Below are positions 6,660 through 13,116 of a DNA stretch of 14,534 nt, piece by piece; within the stretch, counting starts at the first letter, position 1, and each line of letters begins with the position of its first letter. The stretch comes from W0P28-013 sp963593685 (GTDB taxonomy: Bacteria > Bacteroidota > Bacteroidia > Bacteroidales > Paludibacteraceae), in assembly GCA_963593685.1 (NCBI GenBank), contig CAVBBP010000059.1:1-14534 (forward strand), in the 5' to 3' direction. The position numbers and the translations under genes are program-made. The notes under the pieces are model-generated. The model saw nothing but the letters and a program-made list of their open reading frames with translations, had not been told where the DNA came from and ran no database searches.

Positions 6660-8114
6660 ATGAAACCAATCACCTGCTTTTTGTTGGCCGACGATGCTGC
6701 CGCAGTGGCGGCTACGGTGGCGCAGTTGCGCCAGTCGCCGTGTGTGGCGCACATCTTTTTGCTGTCGCCCAACGCTACTATCTGCCCCGACTGCCAAACG
6801 CTCACGATGACCGATTTTGCTAGCAGCGACACGGTGGCACTTGTGGCCGCCCACGCCGACACCGACTACGCACTTCTCTACACCAAATCTACGCCGCTTG
6901 CACTCGGGCAACGCGCGCTGGAACGCATGGTGCAGGTGGCTGCCGACACCAATGTGGGGCTGCTTTACACCGATTATTATGCGCAAAAAGGAGACGAACT
7001 GCTCCGCAATCCGACCATCGACTACCAACTTGGCAGCGTGCGCGACGACTTCAATTTCGGTTCGCTGCTACTGTTCGATGCGCAACGCCTAAAACAGGCG
7101 GCGGCGGCTTCCGAAGCGCATTTTCGCTTTGCTGGCTGGTACGATTTGCGGCTGCGCTTGAGCGAAGTTGCGCCGATTGTCCATCTGCCCGAATTTCTCT
7201 ACACCGAAGTGGAGCAGGACGCGCGCCGCAGCGGTCAGAAGCAATTCGACTATGTCGATCCGAAAAATCGCGCGGTGCAAATCGAGATGGAGCAAGCCTG
7301 CACGGCGCACCTCAAGCGCATCGGGGCTTACCTTGCGCCCGATTTTGTGGCGGTCGATTTTGCCGAAAACGATTTTGCTGTCGAAGCGTCGGTCATCATT
7401 CCTGTGCGCAACCGCGTCAGCACTATCGACGACGCTATCCGCTCGGTGCTTGCGCAGAAGACCACTTTTGCATTCAATCTGATAATCATCGACAACCACT
7501 CGACCGACGGCACTTCCGAACTCATCGAAAAATATACCAACGATTCGCGCGTGGTGCATCTTGTCCCTGCGCGCAACGATTTGGGCATTGGCGGCTGCTG
7601 GAACGAAGGCATTTACAGTCCGCACTGCGGCAAATTTGCCGTGCAACTCGATAGCGACGATGTTTACGAGTCGCCCAACACGCTGCAAACGCTGGTCGAT
7701 GCGTTCTACCAACAGCGTTGCGCCATGGTGGTCGGTGCCTACACGATGACCGACGGTGCAATGCGTCCCATTCCGCCCGGACTGATTGACCACAAAGAGT
7801 GGACGCCCGACAACGGCCGCAACAATGCCTTGCGAATCAATGGATTAGGTGCGCCGCGTGCCTTCTATACGCCGATTTTGCGACAGTTTGGCGTGCCAAA
7901 TACGAGTTATGGCGAAGATTATGCGCTCGGGCTGCGCTTTTCGCGCCGCTATCAGATCGGTCGCGTGATGCAGTCGGTCTATCTCTGCCGCCGCTGGGAG
8001 GGCAATTCCGATGCCGCTCTCTCGGTCGAAAAGGTGAACGCCAACAACCTTTACAAAGACCGTTTGCGCACCATCGAAATTTTGGCGCGACAAAAACAAA
8101 ACGCCCTTATTTAG
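6660..8114 (+). CDS. Glycosyltransferase, GT2 family, with a second GT-A-like N-terminal region
   Basis: A 484-residue soluble protein with no signal peptide or membrane helix. The C-terminal half is a clear GT2 (GT-A fold) domain: VIIPVRNR (245-252) at the first strand, IIIDNHSTDGT for nucleotide contact, ARNDLGIGGCWNEG, and the metal-binding LDSDD (330-334), followed by a GEDYALGLRFS acceptor-side motif. The N-terminal half (1-235) is not filler: VGLLYTDYY (99-107) and DYQLGSVRDDFNFGSLLLF (121-139) resemble the later part of a GT-A domain, but a normal nucleotide-binding start is not obvious. It may be a degenerate partner domain. Donor and acceptor sugars are unknown. It has its own promoter at 6603-6634. 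The TAG stop sits inside a 23-bp palindrome belonging to the next unit. Its likely partners, DUF4922 and SpoIID, follow only after the AbiE pair. Confidence 0.88.
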   Translation: MKPITCFLLADDAAAVAATVAQLRQSPCVAHIFLLSPNATICPDCQTLTMTDFASSDTVALVAAHADTDYALLYTKSTPLALGQRALERMVQVAADTNVGLLYTDYYAQKGDELLRNPTIDYQLGSVRDDFNFGSLLLFDAQRLKQAAAASEAHFRFAGWYDLRLRLSEVAPIVHLPEFLYTEVEQDARRSGQKQFDYVDPKNRAVQIEMEQACTAHLKRIGAYLAPDFVAVDFAENDFAVEASVIIPVRNRVSTIDDAIRSVLAQKTTFAFNLIIIDNHSTDGTSELIEKYTNDSRVVHLVPARNDLGIGGCWNEGIYSPHCGKFAVQLDSDDVYESPNTLQTLVDAFYQQRCAMVVGAYTMTDGAMRPIPPGLIDHKEWTPDNGRNNALRINGLGAPRAFYTPILRQFGVPNTSYGEDYALGLRFSRRYQIGRVMQSVYLCRRWEGNSDAALSVEKVNANNLYKDRLRTIEILARQKQNALI

Positions 8115-8129
8115 ACTGAATCTAAATAA
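8107..8129. promoter_or_regulatory. 23-bp palindrome, operator copy 1
   Basis: Perfect arms TTATTTAGA and TCTAAATAA flank a 5-base centre (CTGAA). The element is identical over all 23 bases to 8196-8218. This copy overlaps the glycosyltransferase stop codon (8112-8114). It is probably a binding site for a dimeric regulator, most simply the AbiEi antitoxin. The arms also resemble metalloregulator boxes in general style. It is unlikely to be a terminator, since the stem is AT-rich and no T-run follows. Confidence 0.7.
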
Positions 8130-8195
8130 GAAAAGTGAAAATTTATCGATAAAAACGCCCAAAATTTAATTTTGATACTCTAATTTTGAAACGCG

Positions 8196-8218
8196 TTATT
8201 TAGACTGAATCTAAATAA
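8196..8218. promoter_or_regulatory. 23-bp palindrome, operator copy 2
   Basis: This is an exact copy of 8107-8129, 89 bases downstream, in direct orientation. It ends 12 bases before the -33 box of the abiE promoter. A few bases to the left (AAACGC) are also shared with copy 1. The position just upstream of the promoter suits cooperative control of abiE transcription. Confidence 0.75.
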
Positions 8219-8230
8219 TCAAGTAGGTGT

Positions 8231-8261
8231 TTTGCAATTTGGAGTATTTGCACTATCTTTG
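8231..8261 (+). promoter_or_regulatory. Bacteroidota-type promoter of abiEi-abiEii
   Basis: TTTG (8231-8234), a 19-nt spacer and TATCTTTG (8254-8261) match the consensus exactly. The start site would be near 8268, giving a leader of about 70 bases before ATG 8340. This makes the toxin-antitoxin pair independent of the glycosyltransferase promoter. Confidence 0.85.
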
Positions 8262-8339
8262 CAGTCAAAAATGGAACAAAAAATCTAATTTAATAAGATT
8301 TGCTGTTCTGAATTTTACTATTCCGAGAGAGCCAATAAT

Positions 8340-8981
8340 ATGCAAGTGCGACAGATACACACAGCGTTGGAACGGATTGGAGAGGTGCCCGTTACCTCTT
8401 CTGTACTGGCATCGGCACTGGGCAATGTCGTGAATATCAACGACAAAATTCGCCGCATGGAGCAAGCGGGAGAGGTGATTCGCCTGAAGCGTGGGCTGTA
8501 TGTCGTTTCGCCAGAAATAACGCGCAAACCGCTGTCGCATGAATTGATTGCCAATCAACTCTATTCGCCTTCGTACATCTCGTGTTTGTCGGCCTTGCGT
8601 TTCTATGGGCTGACCCCCGAAGCGGTCTATCAAACACAGTCGATGACTATCAAGCATACCCGCACATTCGAGACACCTGTGGGTGTTTTCTCCTACAGCA
8701 ATACGCCTCGCGCGGTGTTCCCTATCGGGGTGTCTAATATCACTCGCAATGGGTATTCGTTTGTGATGGCCACGCCCGAAAAGGCCTTATGCGACTTGAT
8801 TGCCACTTCGCCGCAAGTGAATTTGCGCTATTTGACCGATGCACAGCGATATTTGGAGGAGGATATTCGTTTGGATATGGAGGCTTTCGGCAAAATGAAC
8901 CCCGATATATTCTGCGACTATGCTCGTGTCGGCAAAAAGAAAACATCGATACAAACGCTCATAAAACTGCTCGCCCGATGA
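8340..8981 (+). CDS. abiEi: AbiEi-family type IV antitoxin / transcriptional regulator
   Basis: A 213-residue protein matching the AbiEi antitoxin family. In studied AbiE systems this protein neutralises the toxin without binding it and represses its own operon. Residues 1-58 form a winged helix-turn-helix (VTSSVLASALGN..., then a basic wing IRLKRGLYVVSP). The rest is the AbiEi C-terminal domain: PSYISCLSALRFYGLTPEAV (about 77-96), TPVGVFSYSNTP, and MATPEKALCDLI, which is the family's most recognisable motif. The ATG at 8340 follows the leader from the 8231-8261 promoter. The stop overlaps the toxin start by 4 bp (ATGA), as usual for this pair. Lower GC than the flanking genes suggests acquisition by transfer. 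The two identical palindromes upstream are candidate autoregulatory sites. Confidence 0.9.
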   Translation: MQVRQIHTALERIGEVPVTSSVLASALGNVVNINDKIRRMEQAGEVIRLKRGLYVVSPEITRKPLSHELIANQLYSPSYISCLSALRFYGLTPEAVYQTQSMTIKHTRTFETPVGVFSYSNTPRAVFPIGVSNITRNGYSFVMATPEKALCDLIATSPQVNLRYLTDAQRYLEEDIRLDMEAFGKMNPDIFCDYARVGKKKTSIQTLIKLLAR

Positions 8982-9802
8982 ATGGTATCTATCAGAATAT
9001 GCTTGCACAATACGACCTCGGCACCAGTCAGCAGCAGCGCAATGCCATTTTCGAGGTGAATCAGCAGATTGTCTTGGCAGGGCTATATCAAGGCTGTTTC
9101 TTCGAAAAGGCGGCTTTTTATGGCGGCACTTGTCTGCGTATATTTCATGGTTTGCAGCGTTTTAGCGAAGATATGGATTTTTCGCTTCTCGCAGCCGACG
9201 AACATTTCGACTTTTCGCACTATTTTCAGCCGATTATAGATGCCTTTGCATTGGTGGGACGGCAGGTGGAAATCACCAAGAAAGAGAAAAAATCGTTCGG
9301 CAAAGTGGAGTCGGCATTTCTCAAAGATACCACTGATGTGTATGATTTGTCGTTCCAAACGGAAAAGACTATCAAGATAAAAATTGAGGTGGATACGCAG
9401 CCGCCATTGGGATTTTCTACCGAGCAGAAATTGCTATTGCAGCCTGTGTCGTTTATGACGCGCTGTTTTGCATTGCCCGATCTGTTCGCAGGAAAAATGC
9501 ACGCCTTGGTTTTTCGTAGTTGGAAAAATCGTGTTAAAGGGCGCGATTGGTATGATTTTGAGTTCTACATACGGCACAATGTACCGCTTCATTTTGCGCA
9601 TTTGCAACAGCGTATTCTGCAATTTAACGGCGAAAAAGTGGAAAAAGAGGCGTTTCTCGCTCTTTTGCGACACCGACTAAGTAGCACAGATATACGCCAA
9701 GCGAAAGCCGATGTACTGCCGTTTGTTCGTAATCCGCGCGAACTGGAGATTTGGTCGAACGACTATTTTTTGCAGTTGGCAGAGCGTATTGTTTGGGTAT
9801 AA
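8978..9802 (+). CDS. abiEii: AbiEii-family nucleotidyltransferase toxin
   Basis: A 274-residue member of the AbiEii/DUF1814 nucleotidyltransferase family. These are the toxins of type IV toxin-antitoxin and abortive-infection systems; mycobacterial relatives (MenT) add nucleotides to tRNA. Catalytic features are intact: FYGGTCLRIFHGLQRFSEDMDFSL (47-70) carries the GG(T/S) loop and the Asp65/Asp67 pair; AGKMHAL (171-177) has the family lysine, Lys173; and KGRDWYDFEFY (187-197) has the conserved Asp190. Length is within the family range. The start is ATG 8978, coupled to the antitoxin stop. The frame extends further upstream, but only through antitoxin sequence. Hand counts of lines 9301 and 9361 give 25 G+C of 60 each, well below neighbouring envelope genes. 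Nothing suggests inactivation. Confidence 0.9.
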   Translation: MNGIYQNMLAQYDLGTSQQQRNAIFEVNQQIVLAGLYQGCFFEKAAFYGGTCLRIFHGLQRFSEDMDFSLLAADEHFDFSHYFQPIIDAFALVGRQVEITKKEKKSFGKVESAFLKDTTDVYDLSFQTEKTIKIKIEVDTQPPLGFSTEQKLLLQPVSFMTRCFALPDLFAGKMHALVFRSWKNRVKGRDWYDFEFYIRHNVPLHFAHLQQRILQFNGEKVEKEAFLALLRHRLSSTDIRQAKADVLPFVRNPRELEIWSNDYFLQLAERIVWV

Positions 9803-9845
9803 TGTCGTTTTCGTCGGAACTTTTGATATTTTGATTGTTTGAAAA

Positions 9846-10745
9846 ATGGATTTACAGACCTCCATAAAGCAACTTTTCGATGCGCAAATGCGCGATTGGC
9901 CGTTGGCGGCAAAAAATTTTGCCGATTTGGCGCGTGTCGAGGTGCGCACTTTCGCTTTCGATGGCTTTTCGGTGCGTGTGCAGTGCAATCCTGCGCGCGT
10001 GGTGTCGTCGGCGGCCAAGGTCGATGCGGCGGCCATTGCGGCGCGTCCCTGTTTTTTGTGCGCCCACAATCGTCCGTCGGAGCAGACGGCGGTGGCGTGC
10101 GGCGATTGGGAGGTGCTGGTCAATCCGTTCCCGATTTTTCCGCAGCATTTTACGCTGGCGCACAAACAGCACCAACCGCAGGAGATTGCAGCGCATATTG
10201 CTGATTTTCTGGACTTTGCGCGGCGTTTGCCCGATTATGTCGTCTTCTACAATGGACCGCGTTGTGGGGCTTCTGCGCCCGATCATCTCCATTTTCAGGC
10301 GGGGACAAAGGCGTTTTTGCCGCTCATCGGCGACTATTTTCGGCTGAAAGCGGCGCGTGCGCGACTGGTAGATACCACTGGTTCGGCGCATACATTTGCA
10401 CTCGATGGCTATCTGCGCACCGTTTTTTGCATCGAAGGCAAGCGCGACGATGCCCTGCAGGTGGCGTTTTTGAAACTCTATAACACGCTTCTGTCGGAGC
10501 CGCTTGTGGAGCCGATGATGAACCTTGTGGCTTGCTGCGAGCAGGAGTGCACCTATCTGTTTGTGTTGCCGCGTCGTGCGTTTCGTCCGTGGCAATATGC
10601 GGCCGAAAATCCTGAAAATCAGTTGCTTGTGAGTCCAGCGGCAGTCGAGATGGCGGGCGTTTTTGTTACGCCAAATCCTGCACATTTTGCCAAAATTACG
10701 GCGGCCGACATTGTCGATATTTTCGACCAAATTTCAAATTGTTAG
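9846..10745 (+). CDS. DUF4922 protein, HIT/GalT-like nucleotidyltransferase or phosphorylase
   Basis: A 299-residue protein without signal peptide, matching the Bacteroidota family DUF4922 as I know it. Its motifs resemble the histidine-triad superfamily branch of galactose-1-phosphate uridylyltransferase, Ap4A phosphorylase and GDP-L-galactose phosphorylase. R67-P-C69-F-L-C72 resembles the zinc or structural CxxC. NPFPIFPQHFTLAHKQH is the strand and loop ahead of the active site. GASAPDHLHFQAG (143-153) carries H147-x-H149-x-Q151, the expected catalytic motif. A nucleotide-linked sugar or dinucleotide is the likely substrate, but the reaction is unknown. It begins 43 bases after the AbiE toxin; no convincing promoter is seen there, so abiE read-through is possible. 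The final codons and the TAG stop merge into dispersed repeat sequence (TTTCAAATTG then the TAG element). Confidence 0.85.
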   Translation: MDLQTSIKQLFDAQMRDWPLAAKNFADLARVEVRTFAFDGFSVRVQCNPARVVSSAAKVDAAAIAARPCFLCAHNRPSEQTAVACGDWEVLVNPFPIFPQHFTLAHKQHQPQEIAAHIADFLDFARRLPDYVVFYNGPRCGASAPDHLHFQAGTKAFLPLIGDYFRLKAARARLVDTTGSAHTFALDGYLRTVFCIEGKRDDALQVAFLKLYNTLLSEPLVEPMMNLVACCEQECTYLFVLPRRAFRPWQYAAENPENQLLVSPAAVEMAGVFVTPNPAHFAKITAADIVDIFDQISNC

Positions 10746-10775
10746 TCGCAAGATATGAGTAGCAAGTAGCAAGAC
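10743..10775 (+). repeat. TAG-starting post-gene repeat, second copy
   Basis: This copy differs from 6271-6303 at three of 33 positions. The initial TAG is the stop codon of the DUF4922 gene. It continues into ATTAGGAGTGAGGA-type sequence that is also seen after the lipoprotein gene at 1870-1900. Confidence 0.85.
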
Positions 10776-10809
10776 AAATTAGGAGTGAGGAATTAGGAGT
10801 GAGGAGTGA

Positions 10810-10824
10810 TGCGGCAGAGCCGCA
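10810..10824. repeat. Short GC-rich hairpin in spacer
   Basis: TGCGGC-AGA-GCCGCA forms a 6-bp stem with a 3-nt loop. It resembles in size the hairpins at about 2119 and 6307. No T-run follows, so it is not a standard terminator. Confidence 0.6.
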
Positions 10825-10829
10825 ATTTC

Positions 10830-10872
10830 AAATTTCAAATTGTCGGTAACCGAAACGCCTTAATTTTCAAAT
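10830..10872 (+). repeat. Dispersed ~43-bp repeat, direct copy
   Basis: The core TTTCAAATTGTCGGTAACCG then AAACGC contains the palindrome CGGT-A-ACCG. It is the reverse-orientation partner of 3487-3528. Beyond it, TTTTCAAAT is repeated three times, followed by GAAACTAGAAACTAGAAACC-type sequence up to the SpoIID start. Confidence 0.75.
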
Positions 10873-10939
10873 TTTCAAATTTTCAAATCGACAACCTGAA
10901 ACTAGAAACTAGAAACCAGAAACTAGAAATCCCCTAAAA

Positions 10940-12379
10940 ATGGTAATTGTTCAGCGAAAAAAGAAATTGGGCGAATCGACAGCGGCGTTGAAGATGTTTG
11001 TGCCGTCGATCGACGATTTTATGGCCAAATCTACCGTCGATTTTCCAGCGATGGAGCAGTTTCCGCCCAGTGCCGAGCGACAAATTTCGGTGGGCATTCT
11101 GTCGGCAACCGAGGTGCGCTTCGATTTCGACACCGCTTTTCGCTGCGTGCAGACGGGCGAAATCGTCGCTGCGGGCAGTTATGCCGCCGCTTGTGCCGAT
11201 GGTAAGGTCGTTTGGCGTGGCGCGCCGTTTGCCGAACTGCGTTTTGAGCCGATTGCACCGCAAAAAGCCGACGAATTGGCGGGACATTTTTGTTTGCGCA
11301 GCGTGCTGATTGGCATCGGTTTTCACTGGGAGCGGTGCGAAGACCAATTTTTCAAAGGGGCGTTGCGGTTGATTGTCGATGACGATAAGTTGGTGGCAAT
11401 CAATGTGTTACGCGTCGAAGATTACCTTTACAGCGTTATTTCGTCGGAGATGAGCGCCACCTCGTCGCTCGAACTGCTTAAGGCGCACGCCGTCATTTCG
11501 CGCAGTTGGCTGATGAAGCCGATTATCGATGCGGAACAAGACCGAAAACCACAGCAACAGCCTCAAAATCAGACTGATAGTGAATGGATAAAATGGTACG
11601 AACGCGATGCACACGCGCTGTTCGATGTGTGCGCCGACGACCATTGTCAGCGTTATCAGGGTGTGGCGCGCGCGCAAACACCGTTGGTGAAACAGGCTGT
11701 CGAGGCTACGCGCGGCGAGGTGCTGGTGAGTGGCGGCGAAATTTGCGATGCGCGTTTTTCGAAATCGTGCGGCGGCGTGTCGGAGCGTTTTGAAAACTGC
11801 TGGGCCGATGAACATCACGCCTATTTGCAGCCCGTGCGCGATGCGGCCGACGCTGCACTGCCCGATTTGACCGTAGAAGCCAACGCCGAACGCTGGATTC
11901 GCTCTGCGTCCGAAGCGTTTTGCAACACACACGATGCGCAGATTTTGTCGCAAGTGCTAAACAATTACGACCAAGAAACGACCGATTTTTACCGCTGGAC
12001 GGTGCGTTACACCACGGTCGAACTCTCCGAGTTGGTGCGCCGCAAGTCGGGCATCGACTTTGGCGATATTCTGGCACTCGAACCTGTCGAGCGCGGCGCG
12101 TCGGGACGGTTGGTGCGTTTGCGCATTGTTGGCACAAAACGGACGCTCGTGGTCGGCAAAGAGTTGGAAATTCGCAAATGGCTCTCCGAATCGCACTTGT
12201 ATAGTTCGGCTTTTGTGGTCGATGTGCTGCCCGACGGCTTTTTGCTGACTGGCGCAGGCTGGGGGCATGGCGTGGGATTGTGCCAAATCGGTGCCGCCGT
12301 GATGGGCGCAAAAGGTTACAAATACAACGAAATTTTGGCGCACTATTTTGTGCATTCGCAAATAAAAAAACTATGGTGA
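10940..12379 (+). CDS. SpoIID/LytB domain protein (peptidoglycan lytic enzyme or amidase enhancer)
   Basis: SpoIID proteins cleave glycan strands of peptidoglycan lacking stem peptides (lytic transglycosylase); LytB relatives were named amidase enhancers. Domain hallmarks are in order: VLRVEDYLYSVISSEMS, with the expected catalytic Glu170, followed by ELLKAHAVISRSW; RFSKSCGGVSERFENCW (the S/C-GG loop); and GAGWGHGVGLCQIGA (438-452) near the C-terminus. At 479 residues it is long for a bare domain, with about 50 extra N-terminal residues and a Gln/Asp-rich insert near 195-215. No signal peptide or N-terminal membrane segment is visible from any in-frame ATG, so a cytoplasmic location is possible and unusual. 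The start at 10940 abuts the repeat leader; in-frame ATGs at 10994, 11021 and 11051 are alternatives. The stop overlaps the next start (TGATG). Confidence 0.87.
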   Translation: MVIVQRKKKLGESTAALKMFVPSIDDFMAKSTVDFPAMEQFPPSAERQISVGILSATEVRFDFDTAFRCVQTGEIVAAGSYAAACADGKVVWRGAPFAELRFEPIAPQKADELAGHFCLRSVLIGIGFHWERCEDQFFKGALRLIVDDDKLVAINVLRVEDYLYSVISSEMSATSSLELLKAHAVISRSWLMKPIIDAEQDRKPQQQPQNQTDSEWIKWYERDAHALFDVCADDHCQRYQGVARAQTPLVKQAVEATRGEVLVSGGEICDARFSKSCGGVSERFENCWADEHHAYLQPVRDAADAALPDLTVEANAERWIRSASEAFCNTHDAQILSQVLNNYDQETTDFYRWTVRYTTVELSELVRRKSGIDFGDILALEPVERGASGRLVRLRIVGTKRTLVVGKELEIRKWLSESHLYSSAFVVDVLPDGFLLTGAGWGHGVGLCQIGAAVMGAKGYKYNEILAHYFVHSQIKKLW

Positions 12380-13116
12380 TGGAATTTTGGCTGATTTTTC
12401 TGGCGGCAGTTGCGCCCGCATTCGTTTTGCTTGTCTATATATATAGGTGTGACCGCGCTCGCCCCGAACCGTGGCGTTGGCTTCTGAAAGGTTTTCTGTT
12501 CGGCATTTTTTCCACGGCTGTGTCGCTGCTCATTTCGCGACCGCTCGAGGCGATGGGTTATTTCACTGTCGAACCGACCACCTTTGTCGAAAGTGTGCGT
12601 TGTGCGTTTTTGGGTGCGGCCGTCCCCGAAGAGAGTGCTAAACTGCTCATGCTGTGGTTGTTGCTGCGCCGCAATCCCTATTTCGACGAACGCATCGATG
12701 GCATTGTCTATGCGGCCACCATCGGTCTTGGTTTTGCTGCCGCCGAAAATATCCTGTATCTGTTCAGCAACTACGAATCGTGGGTGTCGGTGGGCATTAC
12801 GCGCGCCATTTTTTCGGTGCCGGGGCATTTCTTTTTTGCCGTGGCAATGGGCTATTTCTATGCGTTGGCCTATTTCACGCGCTCATCATTTTTCGTGAAA
12901 ATTTGCGTTTGGTTGGTGCCTGTCTTGCTCCACGGCACATTTGATGCTATACTCTTTGTGTCGCAGGTTACGCCCGGTGCGCAGGCGGTTTTGCTGCTGC
13001 TGTTCCTGATTTTCTGCCGTTTGTTGCGCAAAAACGCCTCGAAACGCATCGAACGCCATCTGCAAGCCGATGCCAACGACCATTATTGGACAATTTTTAA
13101 CAACCGTTTCAAGTGA
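12379..13116 (+). CDS. PrsW-type intramembrane metalloprotease
   Basis: A 245-residue multi-pass membrane protein matching the PrsW family, which belongs to the ABI/CPBP-like glutamic or metallo intramembrane proteases. Bacillus PrsW cuts the anti-sigma factor RsiW. Diagnostic motifs: a first helix followed by YIYRCDRARPEPW; PEESAKLLMLW with EExxK; YFDERIDGIVYAATIGLGFAAAENILYLF; GHFFFAVAMGYFYALA; and HGTFDAILF. These supply the paired Glu, the second Glu/Asn and the two His that form the proposed active site. A basic tail after the last helix is probably cytoplasmic. I prefer ATG 12379, whose A is also the last base of the SpoIID stop; ATG 12373 would add two residues. It overlaps the next gene by GTGA. 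The substrate is unknown; no anti-sigma gene lies in the window. Confidence 0.87.
   Translation: MEFWLIFLAAVAPAFVLLVYIYRCDRARPEPWRWLLKGFLFGIFSTAVSLLISRPLEAMGYFTVEPTTFVESVRCAFLGAAVPEESAKLLMLWLLLRRNPYFDERIDGIVYAATIGLGFAAAENILYLFSNYESWVSVGITRAIFSVPGHFFFAVAMGYFYALAYFTRSSFFVKICVWLVPVLLHGTFDAILFVSQVTPGAQAVLLLLFLIFCRLLRKNASKRIERHLQADANDHYWTIFNNRFK

Noticed and set aside
8107..8129. Intrinsic terminator of the glycosyltransferase gene
   Set aside because: The stem is mostly A-T, overlaps the stop codon, lacks a T-run and is duplicated exactly next to a promoter, so an operator is the better reading.
8789..8977. Upstream extension of the AbiE toxin
   Set aside because: It overlaps the antitoxin's conserved C-terminal coding region. 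ATG 8978 with the ATGA overlap is the standard arrangement and starts just ahead of the family homology.
9803..9845. Separate promoter for DUF4922
   Set aside because: TATTTTG and ATTGTTTG strings are present, but none gives TANNTTTG with a TTTG at 17-23 bases.
12280..12378. Longer PrsW reading frame starting inside SpoIID
   Set aside because: The added 31-33 residues are a shadow of the SpoIID C-terminus (GHG region); the first membrane helix follows ATG 12373/12379.
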